From the NCBI GenBank assembly GCA_035575715.1, contig DATLXN010000004.1, forward strand, positions 9,829 through 73,828: 64,000 bases of DNA. Direction: 5' to 3'. The notes below the pieces were generated by a model. The model saw nothing but the letters and a program-made list of their open reading frames with translations. It was not told where the DNA came from and made no database searches. Position 1 is the first letter of the stretch, and every line of letters begins with the position of its first letter. The position numbers and the translations under genes were made by a program. Positions 26,385-35,626 of the stretch are shown piece by piece. The DNA is from JACCSI01 sp035575715. Lineage in GTDB: Bacteria > Acidobacteriota > Vicinamibacteria > Vicinamibacterales > UBA2999.

Positions 26385-27025
26385 CGCGTCAAGGGGACGA
26401 AGCGCACGGCAATGCGCCCTTCTTCGTGCAGGCCATCCACAGTCCGCGTCAGCGTCAGCAGAGCCTGATCGCCGCGCCCGACCGGCACGACCAGGCGGCC
26501 GCCGATTCTGAGCTGGGCAATCAGTGGCGGCGGAATGTGATCAGGTGCCGCGGTCACGATGACTCCGTCGAACGGCGCATGCTCCGGCCACCCGTCGTAG
26601 CCATCACCGGTGCGCACCTGCACATTGGTGTGACCAAGGGCTGACAAGAGCTGCGCCGCGGCGGTCGCCAGCGCCGGGACAATCTCCACGCTGAAGACTT
26701 CGCCCGCAATCCGCGCGAGAACGGCGGTCTGATACGCCGACCCCGTCCCCACCTCGAGCACGCGCGCCTTCGGTGGTAAGGCCAGCGCCTCGGTCATGAA
26801 GGCGACGATGTAGGGCTGGGAAATGGTCTGGCCGAGACCAATGGCGATCGGAAAATCGCGGTAGGCACTGTCGATATCGCTGTGGCGGACAAAGCGATGA
26901 CGCGGCACCCGCGCCATCGCGTCTAGCACCGCCGCCGACCGCACGCCGCGCGTGCGGATCTGCGTCTCGACCATCTGCTCGCGCCGCCGGGCGAGTTCGT
27001 CGTCTGGCGGCGGCAGAGTCAGCAT
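26381..27025 (-). CDS. pcm: Protein-L-isoaspartate O-methyltransferase
   Basis: 214 residues. It opens with DELARRREQMVETQIRTRGV, the usual PCMT helix. The core shows IGLGQTISQPYIVAFMTEAL, motif I VLEVGTGSAYQTAVLA, FDGVIVTAAPDHIPPPLIAQ and LRIGGRLVVPVG. The enzyme methylates isoaspartyl residues in aged proteins with SAM to allow repair. No export signal is present. It is the first gene of the pair with the Nudix hydrolase, and the divergent DinB gene starts 70 bp away. Confidence 0.92.
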   Translation of the reverse strand: MLTLPPPDDELARRREQMVETQIRTRGVRSAAVLDAMARVPRHRFVRHSDIDSAYRDFPIAIGLGQTISQPYIVAFMTEALALPPKARVLEVGTGSAYQTAVLARIAGEVFSVEIVPALATAAAQLLSALGHTNVQVRTGDGYDGWPEHAPFDGVIVTAAPDHIPPPLIAQLRIGGRLVVPVGRGDQALLTLTRTVDGLHEEGRIAVRFVPLTR

Positions 27026-27095
27026 CCTTTACATGTTATTACCGCGGCCAGTGGCCGCCCAGCCCGGAGGGTTGGAACTGAGCGAGAATCTGACC

Positions 27096-27602
27096 ATGGA
27101 CCCACGCTATCCCGTCGGTAAATTCTCGGTGGATTCGGATGTGACGGCCGACAAGCGCCAACAATGGATTGCTCAGATCGCTTCGCTGCCCGCCGACCTC
27201 GAGCGCGCGCTAGGCGCGGTGCCGGATGGCGGCCTCGACCGCTGCTACCGTGAAGGGGGCTGGACCGTGCGCCAGGTGGTGCACCATCTGGCCGACAGCC
27301 ATCTCAACGCGTACACCCGCGTCAAGCTGGCGCTGACTGAAGAGTCCCCGATGCTCAAAACCTACGATGAACAGTCGTGGGCTGAGCTCCCCGATGCGCG
27401 TGATGCCCAACTGGAACCGTCGCTGGCCATCCTGTCCGGAGTGCACACGCGGCTGACCATGGTGCTCAAGTCGTTGACGCCCGCACAGTTCACGCGCATC
27501 GCGCAACATCCGGCCAACGGGCAGATGACCATCGACTCGCTGCTCCAGATGTATGCCTGGCATTGCCGGCATCACTTGGGGCATATCGGGCTGGTGAGGT
27601 AG
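27096..27602 (+). CDS. DinB/YfiT-like metal-dependent thiol transferase or hydrolase
   Basis: 168 residues forming a four-helix DinB fold. The three metal-binding His sites of the YfiT/BstA group are visible: VVHHLADSHLNAY, and later YAWHCRHHLGHI. The N-terminal MDPRYPVGKF is the standard YfiT start and decides the ATG at 27096. Relatives transfer bacillithiol or mycothiol to electrophiles or hydrolyse their conjugates; the thiol in this organism is unknown. It is followed at once by a GGCAGGTG repeat array. Confidence 0.85.
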   Translation: MDPRYPVGKFSVDSDVTADKRQQWIAQIASLPADLERALGAVPDGGLDRCYREGGWTVRQVVHHLADSHLNAYTRVKLALTEESPMLKTYDEQSWAELPDARDAQLEPSLAILSGVHTRLTMVLKSLTPAQFTRIAQHPANGQMTIDSLLQMYAWHCRHHLGHIGLVR

Positions 27603-27603
27603 G

Positions 27604-27690
27604 AGCAGGTAGGCAGGTGGGCAGGTGGGCAGGTGGGCAGGTGGGCAGGTGAAAATTCGCCTACCCGCCTACCAGATTACCCGCCCACCC
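27604..27690. repeat. GGCAGGTG tandem array with imperfect inverted partner
   Basis: Five tandem GGCAGGTG-type copies (27604-27651) are followed by CGCCTACCCGCCTACC (27659 onward), which is roughly complementary to the array. The RNA could fold into a long imperfect hairpin between two convergent genes and so act as a bidirectional terminator. Confidence 0.6.
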
Positions 27691-29465
27691 TACGTCCACG
27701 CCCGAAAGTGGCCGGTGCGCGATTCGAGGATCTCGCCGATCGTGACCGCGGCGTGAATCAGCCCGACGTGGGTGTAGGCCTGCGGGAAGTTGCCGAGCAG
27801 ACGCCCGGTTTGTGGCTCGATGTCTTCCGAGAACAGGCCGAGTGGATTGGCGTGCCCCAACAATCGATTGAACAGCGCGACGGCCTCCTCGACTTCGCCC
27901 ATCATCGCCAGCGCTTCAACCCACCAGAACGAACAGATTGAGAACGCGCTGGTTGTCGCACCGAAATCGTCAGGGTGGCGATAGCGCAGCATCAGGCCGT
28001 TATCGACCAACAACCGCTCGTAGGCCCTGACCGTCGACACGAAACGTGGGTCTGTCGGTTCGATGATGCCGAGGGTCGGCAGCAGCAAATTCGAGGCGTC
28101 GCCGTGCTGTCCGTCGAGCGATTGGGTGAAAAATCCCAATTCTTCGTTGTAGGCGCTCTTGAGAATTCGTTCACGCTCGATCGCCGCCCAGTGACGCCAC
28201 CGCTCTGCCCGCTCTGGCTGGCTGAACATATCGGCGAGTTGGGCGCCGCGATGTGCCGCTACCCAGCACATCACCTTGGAGAAGGTGTAATGACGCGGCA
28301 TCGTGCGGTATTCCCACAGGCCGGTATCTTCGAGCTGGGACAACTCGATCGCCTCTTCCACGAGCCGGTCGATCAGCACCATCACCGATCGGTCCTCGTA
28401 GACGACGCGCGGGTCGGTGAGGATCGTCTCGAGACAGAGGATCAATTCGCCCATCAGGTCGTGTTGATTCTGGGTATAGGCGGCGTTGCCGATCCGCACC
28501 GGGCCGACGCCTTCGAAACCGCACAGCGTCGGGACGAATTCCTCGACCAGCTCGCGTTCCCCGCCGATTCCGTAGAGCGGCTGCAGCGGACCGGCGTCGG
28601 CGACGTCGCGAAGGAAGCGCACGAACGCTTCGCCTTCGGCAAAGTGGCTCAATCGACGCAGCGCCTCGACCACGAACGCCGCGTCGCGGAGCCAGCAAAA
28701 CCGGTAATCCCAGGTGCGGACTGAATCGAGTGACTCCGGAATACTCGTCGTCGCCGCGGCGATGATCGCGCCGGTGTCACTGAAGGCGTGGAGCTTGAGG
28801 CACAACGCCGAGCGCAACACCGCTTCAGGCGCGAAGGTCGGCAGCGCACAGGCTTTTGCCCACTGGCGCCATCCGGCGATGGTCAGCTCGAGCGCGCGTT
28901 CGACCGACGCAGTGGTATCGACATCGGTCGGGCGCCCGCAACTGAGGACGAAAAAGAGCGGCCGGTCGATCCGGAAGGTAAAGCCGGAGAGGATGTAATC
29001 AGCCGGGATGTTCGACCGCAGAAACAGTCGCGACGGACCGCCGCGGATTTCCAGCCCCAGTCCCATCGGCACGAACTCCGGCACGGCACGGCCGTAATCG
29101 GGAGCGGGTTGGAAGCGCACACGCACGCGCGGCGTGCCTTCCAGCGGACGCACCAGCCGGTGTATTTCAAGTGGCGCATCGACCGACAGGCCGGCCGGAA
29201 TGCGCGGCGCAAAATCGAAAATCTCGAAGCGTCCGTCCGGTGTCGTGACTTCGGTGCGCAGCACATTGGTGTTGCGCGTATAGGCCATCACCGCCTGCAT
29301 CCCGTCGGACTCGAAGGCGAAGCAGCCGCCCTTCTGCTCGTCGAGCAGCCGCGCAAACACCGACGGACTATCGAAGCGCGGCATGCACAACCAGTCGATA
29401 CTGGTATTGGGGTTGACCAGGGCGAGCACGCGCCCATTCCCGATGACGCCGTGGTTCAGCAGCAT
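27690..29465 (-). CDS. Glycoside hydrolase family 15 (glucoamylase/trehalase-like)
   Basis: 591 residues with the layout of bacterial GH15 proteins: an N-terminal beta-sandwich starting NHGVIGNGRVLALVNPNTSIDWLCMPRFDSPSVFARLLD, then the (alpha/alpha)6 barrel with SIPESLDSVRTWDYRFCWLRDAAF and the C-terminal acidic active-site region (NFPQAYTHVGLIHAAV). There is no signal peptide, so it acts in the cytoplasm. Members cleave maltose, starch ends or trehalose. Its start overlaps the otsA stop by one base (TGATG). Linkage to otsA and otsB suggests a trehalase or maltooligosaccharide role, but the sugar is inferred. Confidence 0.88.
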   Translation of the reverse strand: MLLNHGVIGNGRVLALVNPNTSIDWLCMPRFDSPSVFARLLDEQKGGCFAFESDGMQAVMAYTRNTNVLRTEVTTPDGRFEIFDFAPRIPAGLSVDAPLEIHRLVRPLEGTPRVRVRFQPAPDYGRAVPEFVPMGLGLEIRGGPSRLFLRSNIPADYILSGFTFRIDRPLFFVLSCGRPTDVDTTASVERALELTIAGWRQWAKACALPTFAPEAVLRSALCLKLHAFSDTGAIIAAATTSIPESLDSVRTWDYRFCWLRDAAFVVEALRRLSHFAEGEAFVRFLRDVADAGPLQPLYGIGGERELVEEFVPTLCGFEGVGPVRIGNAAYTQNQHDLMGELILCLETILTDPRVVYEDRSVMVLIDRLVEEAIELSQLEDTGLWEYRTMPRHYTFSKVMCWVAAHRGAQLADMFSQPERAERWRHWAAIERERILKSAYNEELGFFTQSLDGQHGDASNLLLPTLGIIEPTDPRFVSTVRAYERLLVDNGLMLRYRHPDDFGATTSAFSICSFWWVEALAMMGEVEEAVALFNRLLGHANPLGLFSEDIEPQTGRLLGNFPQAYTHVGLIHAAVTIGEILESRTGHFRAWT

Positions 29466-30985
29466 CAGACGGCCTCGGCCATGCCGCAGGCCGCACGCAG
29501 GATCCCGGCAGCCCAGTCGTAGACAGTTTCGTTGCGCACCCGCGCATGCAGCACGCGCATCCGGCGAGTTTGCTGTTCTGGAGACATCGCCAACGCGGTG
29601 TTCAAGGCGTCGGCGAACTCATCGACGGCAAACGGATTCACGAGCACCGCCTCCTGCAACTCGCGCGCCGCTCCAGTAAAGCGCGACAACACCAGCACGC
29701 CTCTCAGATCGGTTCGGGCGGCGATGAATTCCTTGGCCACCAGATTCATGCCGTCGTGCAGCGACGAGACCACGCAGACATCCGCGGCGCGATACATCGC
29801 GGCGATGTCGGCGGGATCACGATGCTCGCGGACGTAAACGACCGGCCGCCACGACATCGTGCCGTAGGTGTCGTTGACCGATGCGACCGCATCGTCAACC
29901 TCCTGGCTGAGCGCTTTATAACGTGGCAGTTGATCACGGCTGGGGGCTCCGATCTGCACGAATACCACTTTCTCGCGCCACTCGGGATGACGCTTGAGCA
30001 TGCGTTCGAAGGCACGAATGCGATCAGGAATCCCTTTGGTGTAGTCGAGACGGTCGATGCCGAAAATCATGCGTTGGTCGCCGACACCGATCGAGCGTCG
30101 GATCTCGCGTGCTTCGAGCGCTCGGTCCACCGACTTGCCGGCCGACCACAGATCCGGATCGATGCTGATCGGGAACGCCTTGACAATGGTCGGATGCCCG
30201 CCACGGACGACCGCAAAGCGTTCGTAGTCGACCCGCGCTTCGAGCGTGCGCTCGACGGTCGAGAGAAAATTGTTGCAGTGATATTGGATGTGAAACGACA
30301 GCAGGTCGTTACCCAGCAAGCCGTGCAACATCTGTTCGGCCCACGGGCAGACCCGAAACACTTCAGGATTCGGCCACGGGATGTGCCAGAACTGACACAC
30401 GATCACGTCCGGTCGCGCGTCCTTGATGAAGCGCGGCAACAAGGCGAAGTGGTAATCCTGGATGAAGACGATCGCCGGCTTGTCGCCGATCTCTTCGAGC
30501 ACTGTTTCGGCAAAGCGACGATTGACCTGGCTGTAGGCCTCCCAGTCAGACTCGTTGAACTCGGGGCGAGAGTAGGCAATGTGACACAGCGGCCAAATGG
30601 CGCCGTTCGACAGACCGTAGTAGTAGCCGCGCTCTTCTTCTTCGCTCAGCCAGACGCGGCGCAGCGTGTAGGACGGGCGATCCGGTGGGACGCGCACGCG
30701 GCCATGCGCGTCTGACGATTCGCGATCGGCATTGCCACTCCCGTGTGCCACCCAGGTGCCGCCGGAGGCGCGCATCACCGGATCGAGCGCGGTGACCAGG
30801 CCGCTGGCCGGCCGGATCCAGGTAATCACCTCCTGGCTTTCGCGCAGACCGCGCAACCAGTCCCAAAAGCCGCTGGGCTCGCGCATCTGGCGGAGGTGAA
30901 TATACGGCTCGCGATTGGCGACGACAACCAGTTGCGTGTGTTTGAGCCGATCACCAAGCGCCGCGACCATCTCTGCCGAAGTCAT
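29465..30985 (-). CDS. otsA: Trehalose-6-phosphate synthase
   Basis: 506 residues, GT20 family. Diagnostic segments are LVVVANREPYIHLRQ at the N-terminus, VFIQDYHFALLPRFIKDARP, FGIDRLDYTKGIPDRIRAFE and the donor loop LHDGMNLVAKEFIAARTD. It joins UDP-glucose (or another NDP-glucose) to glucose-6-phosphate in the cytoplasm. The DYHF variant of DYHL is a small change. The gene starts 12 bp after otsB and its stop overlaps the GH15 start, giving an otsB-otsA-GH15 operon, presumably for osmotic or desiccation stress. Confidence 0.93.
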   Translation of the reverse strand: MTSAEMVAALGDRLKHTQLVVVANREPYIHLRQMREPSGFWDWLRGLRESQEVITWIRPASGLVTALDPVMRASGGTWVAHGSGNADRESSDAHGRVRVPPDRPSYTLRRVWLSEEEERGYYYGLSNGAIWPLCHIAYSRPEFNESDWEAYSQVNRRFAETVLEEIGDKPAIVFIQDYHFALLPRFIKDARPDVIVCQFWHIPWPNPEVFRVCPWAEQMLHGLLGNDLLSFHIQYHCNNFLSTVERTLEARVDYERFAVVRGGHPTIVKAFPISIDPDLWSAGKSVDRALEAREIRRSIGVGDQRMIFGIDRLDYTKGIPDRIRAFERMLKRHPEWREKVVFVQIGAPSRDQLPRYKALSQEVDDAVASVNDTYGTMSWRPVVYVREHRDPADIAAMYRAADVCVVSSLHDGMNLVAKEFIAARTDLRGVLVLSRFTGAARELQEAVLVNPFAVDEFADALNTALAMSPEQQTRRMRVLHARVRNETVYDWAAGILRAACGMAEAV

Positions 30986-30997
30986 GCGTCAGGACGA

Positions 30998-31777
30998 TTA
31001 TCCTTCGCGTGCCAGCCACGACAGCAGCGCGTTGACATCGCCAATACTGTCCAGCTGGTATTGCGCCACCGACGGTCGCGACCCGACGAGCACGCCAACG
31101 CCGTGCGTAATCGCGGCGAATGCATCTTCGTCCGTCACATCGTCGCCAATGAAGACCACCCACGGCGGCGCGTCACAGCGTTGCTGCACATCGGCGGCAA
31201 TCCATCGCGTCGCATCGCCCTTGTGGCAGGCAATATTCGGCAGGAATTCGAGAACCATGTTGCCAGTCAGGCGACGCAGATGACTGTTGGAGACCCAATC
31301 AGCGGCGCAGCGATCGGCGAGTTCTAGGGCGTGAGCACGCTCGGCCGGGTCGACCGTTCGGACGTGCACAGCGATCGACGCATCCTTGTCTTCGAGCAGC
31401 AACCCGCGCACCTGTCCGCGCACCTCTTCCAGGCGCTCCGATAACGCACGGACGTATTTGCGCGCAGCATCGAGATCGGGGTGTTGCCACCGGACCGTGC
31501 CGACTTCAATTTCCATCCCATGGAGGCCGGCGAGATAGACCCGTGATGGTAACTGCGTGCGAGTGCGCAGATCGGAGACGCGACGGCCGCTGACGATCCC
31601 GAACGAGAGATCGGCGCGATGGGTCAGCGCGCCCAGCAGCTCGGTGGTTTCCTCGGACGGCCGCGGGATCGTCGGATCGTCATGAAACTCGGCAAGCGTG
31701 CCGTCGTAGTCGGACAACACGACCAGCCGGGTGCCGGCCGGCCGGGTGCCGATCGCCTTCTGGACGTCCCTCAACAT
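30998..31777 (-). CDS. otsB: Trehalose-6-phosphate phosphatase
   Basis: 259 residues of the HAD superfamily. Motif I is LSDYDGTLAEFHDD (nucleophile Asp and second Asp), motif II is in FGIVSGRRVSDL, and motif III/IV is VFIGDDVTDEDAFAAI. The family insert with LAGLHGMEIE and KGDATRWIA is present. It removes phosphate from trehalose-6-phosphate. It is the first clear gene of the trehalose operon. Upstream lies a 38-codon leader-like ORF and then heme A synthase on the same strand. Confidence 0.92.
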   Translation of the reverse strand: MLRDVQKAIGTRPAGTRLVVLSDYDGTLAEFHDDPTIPRPSEETTELLGALTHRADLSFGIVSGRRVSDLRTRTQLPSRVYLAGLHGMEIEVGTVRWQHPDLDAARKYVRALSERLEEVRGQVRGLLLEDKDASIAVHVRTVDPAERAHALELADRCAADWVSNSHLRRLTGNMVLEFLPNIACHKGDATRWIAADVQQRCDAPPWVVFIGDDVTDEDAFAAITHGVGVLVGSRPSVAQYQLDSIGDVNALLSWLAREG

Positions 31778-31781
31778 GTGG

Positions 31782-31898
31782 CTATTGCTGTATGAGGGCG
31801 CGGATCGCGAGCGCGTCCTGTGCGGCGCCCACCGCCGCCGTTGAGAGGGTGAGTGCGATCGTGACAGCGTGGGTGATGCGCATGATGCCCTTCCTCAT
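31782..31898 (-). pseudogene. 38-codon signal-peptide remnant (NTF2/SnoaL-like start)
   Basis: From ATG 31898 the frame encodes a good signal peptide (MRITHAVTIALTLSTAAVGA) followed by AQDALAIRALIQQ and a TAG stop. The end resembles the first helix of exported SnoaL/NTF2-like proteins, which continues for more than 100 residues in intact genes. The body seems to have been deleted up to the otsB start. It may also be expressed as a tiny secreted peptide. Confidence 0.4.
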
Positions 31899-31905
31899 CT
31901 GTGAC

Positions 31906-32841
31906 CTACTCCGACGCCGGCAGCCAGCGTGCCAGCAAAAACAACATGGTCTCGGCGCCTAACAGCAGACTCGATGCAGTGAGATGCGCGACCTGCGCCG
32001 GCGGTGTCAGCGCAAAATACGCCATGGTGACGCCCAGGAGAATCTGCGCGACAACCAGCGTCAGCACGAGGTAGGAGATGAGCACCAGCGCACGCTCGAA
32101 ACGGTGGCGGGCGCGGACCAGCAACACGATCAGGAGCGCGCCGCCGAGCACGACCAGCGCCGATTCGCGATGCCACAGATCGTAGGTTCCGACACTCGCC
32201 AGCGCCAGCGTCCGCGACGTGCCGTGAATAATCGCGTCATCGATCCCGCCGCGCACCTGTGCCCCGAGCGCGATCTGGCCAAGCGTGACGACAATCAACA
32301 CCAATACCGACGCTGCCAGCGGCCGGCGCAGCTGGCCATGAAGACGATGCCCGGCGCCCGCGGCGAAGAACGCGTAAACCGTCGCGTAGAGCAACAGTGA
32401 CACGATGACCAGGGCGACCAACAGGTGGACCGTGACGATCCAAGGCGCCAGTTCATGTTCGACCACGACCCCGCCGAGCCAGCCTTCGAAACCAACCAGC
32501 ACCAACGCCGCGAACGTCGGCCAGACGATACGCGGCACCTGTCGATGGTTGCGGAGAGCGGAAACCAGCGTGGCGAAGATCAGCAGCCCAACACTAGCGC
32601 CCAGCACGCGATTCAAATACTCGGTCCACATCAGCGTCGCGTTGAACTGCGACGGATCGAAGCCGGGCGGCAGTTCCGCCGCCGACGCGGGCGGGATCCA
32701 CGAGCCGAAACACCGCGGCCAGTCAGGGCAGCCGAGGCCGGCGCCCGAGGCCCGCACGAGCCCCCCGACAAAGATCAGAAAATACGTCGTCGCCGTCGTC
32801 CACAGCGCGAGCACTTGAAAGGACGTCAAACGGCGCGACAT
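31906..32841 (-). CDS. ctaA: Heme A synthase (CtaA/Cox15)
   Basis: 311 residues with eight transmembrane helices in two four-helix bundles. Conserved features: GGLVRASGAGLGCPDWPRCFG, with the loop cysteines, in helix 1; WTEYLNRVLGASVGL; FEGWLGGVVVEHELAPWIVTVHLL; and the second-half DAIIHGTSRTL and VAHLTASSLLLG. The histidines ligate hemes b and o/a. The enzyme oxidises the heme O methyl group to make heme A for cytochrome oxidase. The start at 32841 is chosen because the extension to 32979 is Arg/Ser-rich and covers the divergent gene. No cytochrome oxidase gene lies in the window. Confidence 0.9.
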   Translation of the reverse strand: MSRRLTSFQVLALWTTATTYFLIFVGGLVRASGAGLGCPDWPRCFGSWIPPASAAELPPGFDPSQFNATLMWTEYLNRVLGASVGLLIFATLVSALRNHRQVPRIVWPTFAALVLVGFEGWLGGVVVEHELAPWIVTVHLLVALVIVSLLLYATVYAFFAAGAGHRLHGQLRRPLAASVLVLIVVTLGQIALGAQVRGGIDDAIIHGTSRTLALASVGTYDLWHRESALVVLGGALLIVLLVRARHRFERALVLISYLVLTLVVAQILLGVTMAYFALTPPAQVAHLTASSLLLGAETMLFLLARWLPASE

Positions 32842-32859
32842 CGTGGATAAGATATTCGA

Positions 32860-33501
32860 TTGGTGTCTTTGACGCGACCGCGCGCCCGACGCAAGCACGG
32901 GATCTGGACGACGGGCCGACGATTCTTCCGCTACCGGTTGGTCATTCCCGTTTTTCGGACCCCTCACGCCGCGGAACACACCGCGCGTGGAGTGGCCAAT
33001 AGCGTGTTCTGGGGTCTGACACCCTCGGTTGGCTTACAGACGGGCGAGATCCTACTGACCTGGCTAATCGGCCGCAAGGTCTTCCGCAAAGAGTCAAGCT
33101 TGCTGCAGGCGTTCGTTTGGGTCTGGATCAACAACCCGGTGACGATGATCCCGATGTACTCGCTCTGGTGGCTGCGGCTGCCGTTGCGGTTGTCAAGGGT
33201 GCATTTGTACGTTTTTTATCTGACCGGTTTATGGCTGCTCGGCGACCTTGGGCTCGCGCGTGGTTATGACGCCTTCGTCGGGTTGTGGGACGGGGACGCC
33301 AACGACGGGTGGCTGTCAAGGCTGGGAAATGTCGCGCGCGCGGTCGGCGTGCCGACGATAATCGGCTGCGTCCCGTACGCGACGATCGGGAGCGGCGTGA
33401 GTTATCGCTGGACAGTGCGGGTCATTCGGAGACGACGGCAGCAGGTCCGCGAACGCCAGACCCTTCGTCACGGTCCAGCACCTGACGCACCGCTCGGGTG
33501 A
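32860..33501 (+). CDS. DUF2062 membrane protein
   Basis: 213 residues. The DUF2062 core is clear: SVFWGLTPSVGLQTGEILLTWLI, VWVWINNPVTMIPMYSLWW (the NPxT motif) and later membrane helices, four in total. Function is unknown; in other genomes the domain is often linked to glycosyltransferases. Start options are TTG 32860 and GTG 32863, with no ATG. The 3' end overlaps the convergent histidine kinase by 80 bp, the Arg-rich tails of both proteins lying in the overlap. It diverges from heme A synthase with 18 bp between starts. Confidence 0.75.
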   Translation: MVSLTRPRARRKHGIWTTGRRFFRYRLVIPVFRTPHAAEHTARGVANSVFWGLTPSVGLQTGEILLTWLIGRKVFRKESSLLQAFVWVWINNPVTMIPMYSLWWLRLPLRLSRVHLYVFYLTGLWLLGDLGLARGYDAFVGLWDGDANDGWLSRLGNVARAVGVPTIIGCVPYATIGSGVSYRWTVRVIRRRRQQVRERQTLRHGPAPDAPLG

Positions 33502-35581
33502 GAGCTGCCGCGGAGAACGGTTTCATGATCAGACCGCTCTCGCGCAGCATCGCGCCGGTGATCGAGCCGGCGGCATAGCCGGACATAAACAAGACCCGCA
33601 GGCCAGGCTCGGCCAGCCGCAGTCGCCCGGCAAGCTCCGGCCCCTGCATCCCGGGCATCACGACATCGCTCAGGAGTAACGCGATGTGTTCCTTGGCCTC
33701 GTTTGCGATCGCCAACGCGGGCTCGGCGCCGGGCGCCGACAATACACGGTAGCCATGACGCTCCAGAATGTTCTGTGTCAGTTCCCGCACGGCTGGGTCG
33801 TCTTCGACGAGCAAGATGGTTTCGGTGCCTTGCAGCGACTGCTCGGGCACTGCAGTGTGGGCCGGCGCCGGCGCCGCGGCAGCGGCGGCGCGCGGAAACA
33901 GCATCTCGATCGACGTGCCACGGCCGACCGTCGACACCACATTGATGTAGCCGCCGCTCTGCTTGGTAATGCCGTAGACGGTGGACAACCCTAAGCCGGT
34001 GCCCTTGCCTTTCGGTTTGGTCGTAAAAAACGGCTCGAACATCCGCGCCCGCGTCTCCTCGTCCATGCCCTGGCCGGTGTCGCGGACAGTGATCAGCACA
34101 TAGTCGCCGGGCGAGACCATGTGATCGGTGCGCCGCTCACCGTTGGGCCGCGGCGCATTGCGCGCAGTGATGGTCAGGGTCCCGCCGTCAGGCATCGCGT
34201 CGCGCGAATTGATCGCGAGATTGATCAGGGCCTGCTCGACCTGGACGGGATCGGCCACCACCGGCCACAGCCCGTCGTCGGTCTCGGACTCGAGCACGAT
34301 GTGGCCGCCAATCACGCGCGTGATCAACGGCACGATCTCGCCGAGCAGGGTGCTGAAGGCGATCTGCTGCGGCTGCAGCACCTGGCGGCGGCTGAATGCC
34401 AATAGCTTCTGGGTCAGGGTTGCCGCGCTGTCAGCGGCGCGCTTGATCTGGGTCGCTTCCTGATGCACCGGCGATTGCGGATCGACGTCCTCGAGGATCA
34501 GGCTGGAATAGCCGATAATCGCGGTCAGCAGATTATTGAAGTCGTGCGCGACGCCGCCGGCGAGCTTGCCAATCGCATCCATCTTCTGCGACTGGGCGAG
34601 TTGCAATTCCAAGGTCCGGCGGGCATCGTCGGCGCGCCGCTCGCGTCGCACCAGTGCCCAGCCCAAGGCCGGCACGGTGACCAGCAGCAAGGCGATCAGG
34701 GCCAGCTGCGAGATCCTGGCACTGCGGGCACTACTGGCGACCGCGGCGTAGGGTGTTGACAGAATCACCATCCAGCGGGCTCCCGGAACCTCCAGGGCGG
34801 TGAATGCCACGACCGCGTTGCCAATCACTCGCGCATCCTCTGGCGCCGTTGCCAATTGAGCCACATGGTCCGGCGTGAGGACATCGCGGCGCGCGCCGTC
34901 CGAGGAGATGCGCAAGATGCCGTCCCCTTGTCCAAGATCGAGCGCCAACGTGCCGCCCATCGCTTCGACCGCTCCGGGGCGAGCGTAGCTCTGGACCAGA
35001 CGCTCGACATCGACGACAAAGGCCAGGACGCCGTTGAAGTTGTTCGGTGGCACCGGTTCTTCTGCGCTGGTCGCCACTCGCCACGATGCAACCGTGAAGG
35101 CGAGGAGCGACGAGCCGTCCCGTGCATCCCACCACACCTCACTGACCCGCACCTGATTTTGCTGACGGCGGTCGCTGAACCACTGCCAGACCTCGTCCGG
35201 CATCATGGTCGCCACGTCGCTGTCAATCAAATCGCCTTGCGCGGACCAGGTGTGGCGACGCTGTGCACCATCGATGCGGACGACCTGCCGGATGGTGCCG
35301 CTGTCGTCGCCGGCAAACGCGGCGCGTACGCGTTGGCCGATAAACGGAATGTTGAGGACCTGCACGCTCGGCAGCGTATTGAGTTGGCGCAGACTCGAGG
35401 CGAGCGCCTTGACCTCGGTGTCAATCGCAATGGCCACTGTGCGCGCCACGGCGAGTTCGACCGCCGCAAATGACGCGACCGCATCGCGTTCGGTCGCGCG
35501 GTAGGTAATCACGCTGAGGGTGGCGATAAGGGCGAGGACTGCACCCGTGGCCGCGTAAATTGCGCGGGTTCCGCTCATCAA
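33422..35581 (-). CDS. Hybrid sensor histidine kinase with C-terminal receiver
   Basis: 719 residues: an N-terminal transmembrane helix (residues 5-27), an extracytoplasmic sensing region of about 250 residues, a second helix near 295-312, then the kinase. The H-box is LAGGVAHDFNNLLTAIIGYS with phospho-acceptor His346. The ATPase has ALINLAINSRDAMPDGG (N box), DTGQGM and GKGTGLGLSTVYG. The receiver domain starts LLVEDDPAVRELTQ, with acceptor Asp639 in LLLSDVVMPGM. No output regulator is next to it. The signal sensed is unknown. The 3' end overlaps the DUF2062 gene. Confidence 0.9.
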   Translation of the reverse strand: MMSGTRAIYAATGAVLALIATLSVITYRATERDAVASFAAVELAVARTVAIAIDTEVKALASSLRQLNTLPSVQVLNIPFIGQRVRAAFAGDDSGTIRQVVRIDGAQRRHTWSAQGDLIDSDVATMMPDEVWQWFSDRRQQNQVRVSEVWWDARDGSSLLAFTVASWRVATSAEEPVPPNNFNGVLAFVVDVERLVQSYARPGAVEAMGGTLALDLGQGDGILRISSDGARRDVLTPDHVAQLATAPEDARVIGNAVVAFTALEVPGARWMVILSTPYAAVASSARSARISQLALIALLLVTVPALGWALVRRERRADDARRTLELQLAQSQKMDAIGKLAGGVAHDFNNLLTAIIGYSSLILEDVDPQSPVHQEATQIKRAADSAATLTQKLLAFSRRQVLQPQQIAFSTLLGEIVPLITRVIGGHIVLESETDDGLWPVVADPVQVEQALINLAINSRDAMPDGGTLTITARNAPRPNGERRTDHMVSPGDYVLITVRDTGQGMDEETRARMFEPFFTTKPKGKGTGLGLSTVYGITKQSGGYINVVSTVGRGTSIEMLFPRAAAAAAPAPAHTAVPEQSLQGTETILLVEDDPAVRELTQNILERHGYRVLSAPGAEPALAIANEAKEHIALLLSDVVMPGMQGPELAGRLRLAEPGLRVLFMSGYAAGSITGAMLRESGLIMKPFSAAALTRAVRQVLDRDEGSGVRGPAAVVSE

Positions 35582-35626
35582 GGGCGGCTAGCGTATCACT
35601 TCTGCATCGCCCCGTTCGCCGGTCGC

